From NCBI GenBank assembly GCA_017617335.1, contig JAFZWK010000028.1:1-64000 (forward strand): DNA of 64,000 bases, given 5' to 3'. Shown piece after piece: positions 54,094-62,300 of this stretch. How positions within the stretch are numbered: the first letter of the stretch is position 1; each line of letters begins with the position of its first letter. The notes under the pieces are model-generated. The model did not search any database. It saw only the letters and a program-made list of their open reading frames with translations, and was not told the DNA's origin. The stretch comes from Bacteroidaceae bacterium. GTDB lineage: Bacteria; Bacteroidota; Bacteroidia; Bacteroidales; Bacteroidaceae. A program made the translations under genes and the position numbers.

Positions 54094-54609
54094 ATGAAAA
54101 ACAACCTGAGGAATCTCGTGTCTAAACTACGCTTGAAAGATCTAAAGACCGCATTGCGTGTGTTAGGGACCCTTGATACTGAGGTTCCGCGTGAGGTTTT
54201 CATCGAGATTTCACAAAGAATCCGTAACAAAGAGACTGCTAACGAGGAACGGCGCATGAAGAACATGAGCGAGGAAGAACTCGTTCGTCATGAAAACAGA
54301 ACACGTCGAATCCTGCGAGTCAACACGTTGGATGGACGGATCTTACAGGAGAGGACCAACGATGCAACCTTTCTCCTCGCATTGCAGGAAGCTGGGAAGG
54401 ATCAGTTGAATGCAATAGAGCACCTCGTCGTTCGCAATCATCCTCTCTTCATCCATGATTTATCAGGAAAGCGCAAACGCATCACGAACTACAAAATGAT
54501 TCAATCAGGTCTCTTTGTCTTCAACAAGACCAAGACGTCTGAAAAGCTGTATATTCTGAAACAACTGGACTCCCAGTTACAACTGAACTGGGATATCCAG
54601 TTAATATAA
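54094..54609 (+). CDS. Hypothetical protein, cytoplasmic
   Basis: I do not recognise this 171-residue protein. It has no signal peptide or membrane helix and is rich in K, R, E and L. Its first half is helical (LRNLVSKLRLKDLKTALRVL, then ISQRIRNKE). The second half (RVNTLDGRILQERTNDATFL, GLFVFNKTKTSEKLYILKQL) looks alpha/beta. It starts 4 bp after the histidine phosphatase stop and therefore belongs to that operon. A TTG codon at 54091 could serve as an alternative start. Tandem small hairpins formed by AACTGG/CCAGTT arms overlap its last codons (54563-54602). Confidence 0.65.
   Translation: MKNNLRNLVSKLRLKDLKTALRVLGTLDTEVPREVFIEISQRIRNKETANEERRMKNMSEEELVRHENRTRRILRVNTLDGRILQERTNDATFLLALQEAGKDQLNAIEHLVVRNHPLFIHDLSGKRKRITNYKMIQSGLFVFNKTKTSEKLYILKQLDSQLQLNWDIQLI
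54563..54602 (+). repeat. Two tandem small hairpins at the end of a gene
   Basis: AACTGG and CCAGTT pair at 54563-54578 (4-base loop) and again at 54586-54602 (5-base loop). They overlap the 3' end of the hypothetical gene, encoding LDSQLQLNWDIQL. No T run follows on the forward strand, so it is not a standard terminator, although it might slow polymerase or protect the message end. Confidence 0.5.
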
Positions 54610-54629
54610 AAAAAAGAGAAGAGAGGCCC

Positions 54630-55865
54630 TCAACGATTGTCGAGACAGGCATCCAGTTCACGGGTGATGAGTTCCTTGTCAAGATTCTGACCGATAAAGA
54701 CAATCTTCTGCATACGATCACCATAATCAGGGTCCCAATCATGGCGCAGGCCTGCATCACGATCCAGCATTTTCTCCAATTCGTCCTTGGGCATAGTAGC
54801 ATACCATTGTCCTGCATTTCGCAAGGAGAACTGCTTGCCTGCCTGTTCGAACACGTAGCAAGTGTCCTCTTCACGAGTAAAATAGCAGATTCCCTTAGCT
54901 CGGATGATGTTGGCTGGCCATTTGCGAGCCACGAAATGATCGAAAAGACTGAGTTTCAGAGGCTGTCTACGATAGTATACAAACGTGCCGATGCCGTATT
55001 CCTCAGCCTCTCCTTCATCGTCATGATGATGGTGATGATGATGACCCTCGTGGTGGGCGTGATCCTCTTCATCATGGTCTTCGTGCTCGTGATGATGTTC
55101 GTGCTCTTCCTCTTCCTCGTCTTCATCTTCCTCGTGATGCTCGAGCTCAGCTATCCATGCAGCAGAGGTAGCAACCTTATCGAAGTCGAACATGCCGGTA
55201 TTAACAATCTTATCGAGGTCCACATCTCCATAATTGCATTCCAGAATCTCAGCCTTTGGTTGCAGGGTACGTACAATCTCACGGATACGACCCAGTTCCT
55301 TTGGCGTCACCTCTGCAGCCTTGTTGAGAAGGATAATGTTGCAGAACTCTATCTGCTGAATAATGAGGTTCTCTATGTCTTCCTCATCAATATTGTCGCC
55401 GACAAGATTGTCACCATTACCAAACTCGTCACGCAGACGCAGGGCATCAACAACAGTTACGATGCAATCGAGTACAGGAATACCACCCTCTGAGTAACGG
55501 GCATCCAGCTGAGGAATCGAACAGATGGTCTGGGCAATGGGACCAGGCTCACAGATACCGCTGGCCTCGATGACGATATAGTCAAAACGATGCATCGAAA
55601 CAATATCATGCAACTGCTGGACAAGGTCCATCTTCAGGGTACAACAGATGCAACCGTTCTGAAGTGCGACAAGGCTATCATCGCTTTGCCCCACAATGCC
55701 GCCCTGCTGAATAAGGCTGGCATCGATGTTGACCTCACCAATATCATTGACAATAACGGCAAACTTGATACCTTTCTTGTTGGAAAGTATACGATTGAGG
55801 AGTGTAGTTTTACCGCTGCCCAAATAGCCTGTGAGCAGCAATACAGGAGTGTTCACTTTATTCAT
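54630..55865 (-). CDS. COG0523/CobW-type GTPase, histidine-rich metallochaperone
   Basis: The 411-residue protein has an N-terminal P-loop GTPase domain (GYLGSGKTT, 13-21), the metal-binding GCICC motif (71-75), and a C-terminal CobW domain. Between them is an acidic stretch with about 18 histidines in 43 residues (around 235-280), a likely zinc or nickel sponge. Family members insert or deliver metal to proteins, often zinc. It lies alone: no cobalamin gene, zinc transporter or Zur is adjacent, and I see no clear Zur operator. A good promoter precedes it, divergent from the alpha/beta hydrolase. The codons for the histidine stretch make a CAT/GAA-rich low-complexity DNA tract around 55015-55140. 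Confidence 0.9.
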   Translation of the reverse strand: MNKVNTPVLLLTGYLGSGKTTLLNRILSNKKGIKFAVIVNDIGEVNIDASLIQQGGIVGQSDDSLVALQNGCICCTLKMDLVQQLHDIVSMHRFDYIVIEASGICEPGPIAQTICSIPQLDARYSEGGIPVLDCIVTVVDALRLRDEFGNGDNLVGDNIDEEDIENLIIQQIEFCNIILLNKAAEVTPKELGRIREIVRTLQPKAEILECNYGDVDLDKIVNTGMFDFDKVATSAAWIAELEHHEEDEDEEEEEHEHHHEHEDHDEEDHAHHEGHHHHHHHDDEGEAEEYGIGTFVYYRRQPLKLSLFDHFVARKWPANIIRAKGICYFTREEDTCYVFEQAGKQFSLRNAGQWYATMPKDELEKMLDRDAGLRHDWDPDYGDRMQKIVFIGQNLDKELITRELDACLDNR

Positions 55866-55905
55866 AATTTAAACTTCAAAAAAGTGGCTTTCTTCAAAGC
55901 CCATG

Positions 55906-55936
55906 CAAAGTTATACCCTTTTTATCAAAGCACAAA
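55906..55936 (-). promoter_or_regulatory. Promoter of the CobW-type gene
   Basis: On the minus strand TTTG (55936-55933), a 19-bp spacer and TAACTTTG (55913-55906) match the Bacteroidetes consensus. It lies about 40 bases upstream of the start codon. Confidence 0.7.
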
Positions 55937-55957
55937 AGCATTATCAAATTTTTTGTA

Positions 55958-55965
55958 TATCTTTG
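55958..55965 (+). promoter_or_regulatory. -7 box of the alpha/beta-hydrolase gene
   Basis: TATCTTTG matches TAnnTTTG and is about 20 bases before the start at 55986. A TTG at the standard distance is lacking. It overlaps the CobW promoter space. Confidence 0.5.
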
Positions 55966-55985
55966 TGGTCGAAATATGATGTCTG

Positions 55986-56789
55986 ATGAACAGAATCGTT
56001 TATATATTGATATTCATCCTAACGTGTATGCCCTCCGCAGGGCAGGATTTCAAGGCATACAAAGGGACAGTCCCTGGAAGCTATAATTTCTGGTTCTTCG
56101 ACCCTCAAGTGGAAGCCGATCCCAATGCCCACTTCCCGCTACTGATCTTTCTGCATGGAGCAAGCCTGTGCGGCAACAATCTGGATAAGGTGAAACGATA
56201 CGGCCCAATCAGCGCAGTCGCAAGGGGACGAAGCATAGACAGCTACATCCTTGCTCCGCAAAACAACGGAGGAGCATGGAAACCAGAGAAAATCATGAAG
56301 ATAGTGGATTGGGCCATCGAGCACTACTCTGTGGACACAACACGCATCTACGTCTATGGAATGAGCTTGGGAGGTTACGGAACAATCGACTTCACGGCAA
56401 CCTATCCTGACCGTGTGGCTGCAGCAATGGCCATCTGCGGTGGAGGGAGCGTGAAGGACCTGACAGGCCTCTCGAAAGTACCCCTCTGGATCATTCACGG
56501 AACAGCCGACAAAGCGGTTTCCATCAAGGAGTCAGACCGCGTGGTGAATGCCATCAAGGCCAATGGCGACGATTCACGTCTGATATACACAAAGCTTCCT
56601 GGCGTTGATCATGGGCGACCAGCCCGCCTCTTCTACATGTATCAGACCTACGATTGGCTCTTCAGCCATAGCATAAAAGACCCGGACCGCGAGGTCTGCC
56701 GAGACTTCGAGGTAACAAAGGAAATGCTGAACCAAGCATACCAAGACTTGGGAAGGAACCAACAGATTGACGAGACGGAGTATGAGTGA
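55986..56789 (+). CDS. Secreted alpha/beta hydrolase (esterase/peptidase-like)
   Basis: The 267-residue protein has a signal peptide (to SAGQD) and an alpha/beta-hydrolase fold. PLLIFLHGASLCGNN forms the oxyanion strand, S127 is in IYVYGMSLGGYG, aspartate lies in IIHGTADKAVS, and a late histidine is in GVDHGRPA. It belongs to the broad prolyl-oligopeptidase/dienelactone-hydrolase-like group found in many Bacteroidetes secreted esterases; substrate is unknown, perhaps an acylated sugar. The gene stands alone between divergent CobW and convergent fasciclin genes, followed by array 5. Confidence 0.8.
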   Translation: MNRIVYILIFILTCMPSAGQDFKAYKGTVPGSYNFWFFDPQVEADPNAHFPLLIFLHGASLCGNNLDKVKRYGPISAVARGRSIDSYILAPQNNGGAWKPEKIMKIVDWAIEHYSVDTTRIYVYGMSLGGYGTIDFTATYPDRVAAAMAICGGGSVKDLTGLSKVPLWIIHGTADKAVSIKESDRVVNAIKANGDDSRLIYTKLPGVDHGRPARLFYMYQTYDWLFSHSIKDPDREVCRDFEVTKEMLNQAYQDLGRNQQIDETEYE

Positions 56790-56853
56790 TTCTTTCATCT
56801 GCTCAACGACAAAGTCGCAAGAAGAAATCCGCATTAAAAGGACAAGAAAAACA

Positions 56854-56950
56854 CAACGTGTCGCGTTTGAGGTTTCAACGTGTTGAAACCATAAAGTCAA
56901 CGTGTTGAAATTGCAAAGACAACGTGTTGAGCACCAACCTCAACATATTG
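56854..56950. repeat. 22-bp periodic array 5, five units
   Basis: Cores start at 56854, 56876, 56898, 56920 and 56941: CAACGTGTCG, three times CAACGTGTTG, then CAACATATTG. Steps are 22, 22, 22 and 21 bp. This is the best-conserved copy of the family and shows the complete CAAC-NN-GTTG arms. It begins 65 bp after the alpha/beta-hydrolase stop. Confidence 0.85.
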
Positions 56951-57017
56951 TACCTAATTCTTACCTTATTTCTATATTATTATTGTGTCTGCAATACTAA
57001 TTAGCTTGAAAACGAAT

Positions 57018-57050
57018 GAAGGCCGAATTCCAAAAATGGAATCGACCTTC
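57018..57050. terminator. Bidirectional hairpin between converging genes
   Basis: GAAGGCCGAATTCCA pairs with TGGAATCGACCTTC around a short A-rich loop, with one mismatch and a bulge. On the reverse strand the hairpin is followed by a T-rich ATTCGTTTTC stretch. It lies about 60 bp beyond the fasciclin gene stop and would end that transcript; it may also stop forward read-through. Confidence 0.7.
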
Positions 57051-57111
57051 AAATATTTCCTATCCTTCTTCTTAAAAAGAAAAGAAGTGGGAGCCGTTTA
57101 AATATCTGTTA

Positions 57112-59253
57112 TTACCAAACGTCCTCAGGCACGGCTGGGTTGTCATAAATCTCCTTGGGGCAGAACTCGATGTAATCCAGATAAAGCTCTTTCCTGTCAG
57201 AATCGAGAACGGACTTGAAACGGAGATAATAGGTCTTGTTGGGATCGAGGGTTCCACGCCAAAGAAGATGACGGGTGCAACGTGTATCGTCGCGAGCAGT
57301 CAGGCTGGAGTTGCTCTCATGAACTTCATGGCGGGCACTCTTCATCACATTGTGGTTGCGCAGCTTGTGATCAACCTCAGCATCTATTTCCTCGTCGCCT
57401 GTATCATCGATGTTATTGGACTCGCCATAGAGAACAAGGATACCCTTCGTCATGTCGATGGGAATACCTGTTACAGGAAGGTTCTCAGGATCTGAGCCGA
57501 AGTAGGTCTGTACCACACCACGGGCACTGGTAGCCAGAGTCTTGTAGCGAACCTCATAGGTACCTGTCTTGGGAACTGGAGGCAACGTGAAGCGGATATC
57601 GAAACGTCCGAATGCCTTATCCTCGTCCTGGCAATAGTTTGCCCAGTTGATACGATAGCCGTTGTAATGGATAAAGTGGGTCTCCTCGTTGAGGATGCTC
57701 ATGTTATCGAAATACTTATAGACGCCATCCTGAGGGATATAAACGTGCTGGTGCTTTCCTTCCATTGAGTCTGCACGACGCATACCATTGGTGATGGCCT
57801 CAGGGAACATGGCAAAGAGGTCGATGCGAATACGTTCCTTGCCCAGATTGTTGCGAACCTCATCTGTGTATGCCAAGGGAGCGTCTATGGGATAGATGCA
57901 TGCGTTGACAATGTCATTTACAACAGTCAGTTCATTCTCACGGTCTATGTAAGAGCCTACCTTGTCTAAATCGCAGCTAAGCTCATGTCCATTTCCCTTG
58001 CGTCCATTATCGAGATTGGGGAAGCGGTTCAAATAGACGCCATTACTCTCCTTGCTCTCGAAGATCTTGAGCAGACGACGGGCACCCATCGTGCAATACC
58101 ATTCGAATACAGGAATACTATACCTATAAGGATTAGAGAGAGAGTAGCCGACCTCGTTGCAATGATATACCAACTTGTTGGCAGGAATACGCATGGGAAG
58201 AATATGATAGGTCACCCAATAATAGAGCAAATGATTGGGGGAATCATATTTTTCGTCAGTAGTATAAGTATTGTCAGACAAATACATATTATGCTCCAGA
58301 ATCCACTGCTGAAGCTGTTGAAGTGCATCAGGAGCGGTGGGATCGATACCCTGAGAACGCCAGTATTCGTCTGTCTCAGCAAAGATAGTGAATCCATATT
58401 TACGATGCTCAGGAGCGTGTGCATCAGGGTCACCTGCGGTTGCAGACTTGTCGCCACCACCTTTGTCCTGATAGTTCTTCATGTCAGGAATCTGGCCACG
58501 CTGATACTTGGTTTCATAAACCTCGTCACGAATGGCAGAAAGTGTGTCGAACAAGCCACAAGCCTGAAGTACGCGAGCCATCAGGAGGAAGCCCTCTTTC
58601 TTGTTTTCAATAATGTCCTGCAAATAGCGAGTAGCTGTCAGGTCATTGGGAGCAATTACCTTCTGCATCATGTGGACAACACCATTGATAGCAGGAATGT
58701 CACGATTATAGACGTCCATCGGACAGGCACCATTGACATATAAGCTGTCGGGCTGATTCTCAGGACTATATATCGTAATCTTGTGATCGTTGAGAGTGGA
58801 AATAGGAAGCTCAGCATTGTTCTGAGCAGGGAAACTGGATGTGTAATAAACCTGTTCTGACAAATCGCCACCATCGATAATACTGTTCATGACAATCACC
58901 TTACGGATAGAGTCCAACTTGGCACTATCAGGAAAGGCATCCCAAGAAGGAGAGCTGATAAGTTCATTGTCAACCAATTCCTGGAGATATTCATGGATAG
59001 CCTCATTGGTTGGAGCGAAGACCGTAAAGTTGCCACGAGCTGTCATCAACTGATAGACCGTGGAATTGCTCACGATACTTATGGGAACATGCTTCATCAA
59101 CTCAACATACTCACTATAGACCTCATGGGTCTCCAGATAACCAGCAATGGTACGCTCCTTGAAGACATAACGCGCTGAAGTATCGATGTTTTCTGTACAT
59201 GAACTAAATGCCAGAACCAAAAGTGCTGATAGGGAGACAAGAACTTTTCTCAT
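57112..59253 (-). CDS. Fasciclin-domain surface lipoprotein
   Basis: The 713-residue protein has a lipoprotein signal (lipobox FSSC) and an N-terminal FAS1 domain with NFTVFAPTNEAIHEYL and the terminal NGVVHMMQKVIAP block (about 35-205). A second FAS1-like domain with long insertions follows (about 205-480: YGFTIFAETDEYW). The C-terminal beta region (about 520-713) resembles a galactose-binding domain (YEVRYKTLAT). In Bacteroidetes such proteins often accompany SusC/SusD surface systems and mediate adhesion or glycan binding. It lies 86 bp behind the large discoidin-repeat gene, separated by a strong hairpin. Confidence 0.87.
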   Translation of the reverse strand: MRKVLVSLSALLVLAFSSCTENIDTSARYVFKERTIAGYLETHEVYSEYVELMKHVPISIVSNSTVYQLMTARGNFTVFAPTNEAIHEYLQELVDNELISSPSWDAFPDSAKLDSIRKVIVMNSIIDGGDLSEQVYYTSSFPAQNNAELPISTLNDHKITIYSPENQPDSLYVNGACPMDVYNRDIPAINGVVHMMQKVIAPNDLTATRYLQDIIENKKEGFLLMARVLQACGLFDTLSAIRDEVYETKYQRGQIPDMKNYQDKGGGDKSATAGDPDAHAPEHRKYGFTIFAETDEYWRSQGIDPTAPDALQQLQQWILEHNMYLSDNTYTTDEKYDSPNHLLYYWVTYHILPMRIPANKLVYHCNEVGYSLSNPYRYSIPVFEWYCTMGARRLLKIFESKESNGVYLNRFPNLDNGRKGNGHELSCDLDKVGSYIDRENELTVVNDIVNACIYPIDAPLAYTDEVRNNLGKERIRIDLFAMFPEAITNGMRRADSMEGKHQHVYIPQDGVYKYFDNMSILNEETHFIHYNGYRINWANYCQDEDKAFGRFDIRFTLPPVPKTGTYEVRYKTLATSARGVVQTYFGSDPENLPVTGIPIDMTKGILVLYGESNNIDDTGDEEIDAEVDHKLRNHNVMKSARHEVHESNSSLTARDDTRCTRHLLWRGTLDPNKTYYLRFKSVLDSDRKELYLDYIEFCPKEIYDNPAVPEDVW

Positions 59254-59289
59254 AACGTTTATGAAGGTATAAGTTTTTTTAATTTATAT

Positions 59290-59321
59290 CCCCTGCCGCC
59301 CTTAGAATGGAGCGGCAGGGG
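59290..59321. promoter_or_regulatory. Strong intergenic hairpin between the discoidin-repeat and fasciclin genes
   Basis: CCCCTGCCGC (59290-59299) and GCGGCAGGGG (59312-59321) pair perfectly over 10 bp with a 12-base loop. No T run follows on the reverse strand, so it is less like a terminator and more like an mRNA-processing or stability element that separates expression of the two genes. Its GC-rich stem stands out in an AT-rich gap. Confidence 0.65.
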
Positions 59322-59339
59322 TGAATCAGATTAAAACAA

Positions 59340-62300
59340 TCAGCGAACAAAGACCTTGCGGCCATTCATGATGTAAATACCCTTCTGAGTAGGCTTCTCA
59401 ACACGTACACCCGTGAGAGTATAGATGCCCGAGTTCGAGCGGTCAGCAGTGATGCTGTTAATAGCATTGATAGTATGACCACCCTGCTCTTCCATCTTGG
59501 CACGAGTGATAATCTGAATGTTGCGAACATCCATCTCGAAGACACCTGTCTTGGCGAGCTCCCAACGGAACCAGTCGGTAGTTGAGGAACCCCAACCCCA
59601 CTCGCTGATACCATCAGCGATATCTATGTAAACGCGAGTCCAATCAGAAGCAGGCTCCAAACTACCATAGGTCATGTACTTGGTGGTAACCACACTGGGA
59701 TTAGCAAAATACAGAGAACCATCCTCAATCTTAGAGTCCGTCTTGTACTCGAAGGTAACGATTGTCTCGTCTTCAGTCAAAGGAGCATAAGTAACCTTAT
59801 TCAGACCAATGTTGGGACGATTACCGTTAGCGGTCAGATGATAAACGAATGCTGATTCCTCTGTGAATTCCAGGTTACCCTTAGTCTTCGCAGCATCGAA
59901 CTCAAGATAGCTGGGATACTTCTCGAAGAGTTCCTTTTTGGCAGCATCAGCTTCAGAAGCACTATATACGCCTGAGCAACCATCCAGAACACTATAGATA
60001 GCATCCATTAATGCATTCTGCTCATCCATAGTCATTACATTCATGTGCTCCTCCCACTTGGTCTGTACCAACAGAGAACTGGTAATAGCATCTACGTAAG
60101 CTATCTTGGCATCATAGATAGAATAGAAGAGATCGGTGTTATTCTCAATGATAGCATACTTGTCAGCTGCAGTAGCGGGAGCAGACTCCAGATTGCCCTT
60201 CAATGCAGCCAGATCATTCTGATTCACATAAGGCAGAGACTTATATGCCTCACCTGTGTCACCCTCGTATGCCTCGAGAGAAGCAACAATCTTGGACTCT
60301 CCAGCCAAAGCACGATCCAAAGCGCCATCAGACAAATCACTACCGAGTTCACCCAGATAGATAATACGTGCGTTACCCAAACCTGTCCAGTCTCCATCAA
60401 CACCAGTACCCTCATTCTTAACACCAAAGGTTAGAGTACCATCAGTAACAGTAGCAACGATGCTGTTCTGATAACGACCAGCCTGGAATGCATAGCAACT
60501 ACCCTGAACACCCCAGATGACATAACCCAGAGTTATCTCCTGGTCACCATCAAGAGTAGTGATTGCCTTATCAGCGATGTCACCTTCCAGATAGCAATTC
60601 ACTCTGTCAACTGCCTCGCCGACAGGAATCATATCATCCAGAACTGTCTGGAGATAAGTAGCATTGCCATTAGCGTAGAGAACTGCTGCATAGTTAGTGC
60701 TGTTAATGTCACCACAAGGACGGAAACCACCATTGATACGAACCTCATAGAGACCATTCTTCAAGCCTGTCAGAGTCTGACTGATGTTGAAAACTGCCTT
60801 ATCGTTACAGAACTCTGCTGCAGACATTGTCTTTTCAGGATTGGTACCATAGCCGAATACCTCACCGTCCCAACCTTCGTTACCCTTAGCAAAGCTGGGG
60901 TTGATAATCATAGAAGTAATTTCAGCACCTGCGGTGTAACCCTTAGCAACAGCAGCAGCCTGCAGAGAGGTCAGGAAATCAATCTCGTCGATAACCTGTT
61001 CGCCTGTCATGGTGTGCTCATCGATGATAACCTTGTAAGAGCCATTGGGGAATTGCTCATCAGGCTCTACAGTATCATTAAGATATGACTTCAGGGTTAC
61101 CATAGCCTCACTATCATCGAGAGGAGTATCAACGAGATACTGCTGTACGTTTTCTATTGCATTGATGTAAGCCTTGTAGCTGTTAGCACTCTCAGTAATC
61201 TGGTTACGAAGATTAATTATATTACTGTAACACTGATAGAGGTCTTCCATATTCTCTGCATCAAAAATAGAGGGCAGCATCTCGTCATATTGCTCGAGCA
61301 AAGCATCCTCTGCAAGAACATTAGTGTCGAAATCACCCAGCTCATCCAGATAGTCATCCTTCATGGAATTGAATTCCTCTTGAGAACCAAACTCGAGTTC
61401 AGTCATCTGGATAGCATCGCCTTCGTAAGCACGGGTAACAACAACCTTGTAGTATTTGTAAGGCTCGCTTACACCCTCAGAGAATCCGAAGGGAACTGTG
61501 TAGAAGTTCTCTGCAGGCAGACGATCCTGACCAATATCCTCACGATTGTCAATCAGTACCCAACCTTCTGCATCAACTGTGGCTTCAGAGTCAGAATTGA
61601 AGTTCGCACCATAAATCTGCCAGTTCTTCCAGTTACGACCATAATAATCATGTGTGTCGTTACCAGTTGTCAACTTATAGAACAAAGGTACAGTAGCCTC
61701 CATGCAGCGGAACATAATATAGCTTCCACCTGTCTGGAGTGGACCACCCCACTTGCTCTCAAAGTTCTTGTCAATCAAGTTGCCTACAGCTCCATCACCC
61801 CAGGTACCACCTGAACCTCCTATCAAGATGAAACCACCTTCGAGAGCAGCCTTGGTAACCTCCTGAATATAGCTGATCTCAGCAGTGATAGCAGCATTAT
61901 CGAGTGAATAATTAGAAATGATGTACACGTAAGAACCACGAGCGAAGAGTTCGCCTGGAGCAATATCTTCGTCGCAATACTTCTCCATCAGCGCCAAAGT
62001 CTCTTGATCCATGTAGCCCATAGCATCACGTAAGTCAGCCATAACTGACTCGTATTCCTTATAGTTTTCTATTGATTCCTCGATAGAAGTCTGAAGTTTA
62101 CTCAGGTTGGTATAGAGAGCACCCAACTCGATGATGCTTCCTGAATTAGACAATGCTTTCAGGTTCTCGTTGAATTGCTCAACGTAACCCTTATAACAAG
62201 CTACACCTGTGTAATCAACGCCAGAGAATTGATCGTAGTAATCTGCACGAATCTGAACAAAATTGGCTGCATTACCGAAAGTAAGCTCGCCCATCTGCAT

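Larger units (their letters stand above)
56790..57111. other. 322-bp convergent intergenic region
   Basis: No gene is visible between the alpha/beta hydrolase and the fasciclin gene, which converge here. The region holds array 5 (56854-56950) and a strong hairpin terminator (57018-57050); the rest is AT-rich. Confidence 0.7.

Noticed and set aside
54741..55493. A 250-residue forward open frame rich in hydrophobic residues opposite the CobW gene
   Set aside because: It is the complement of the acidic/histidine-rich tract, which produces V, M and F codons by composition, so the membrane-like look is an artefact.
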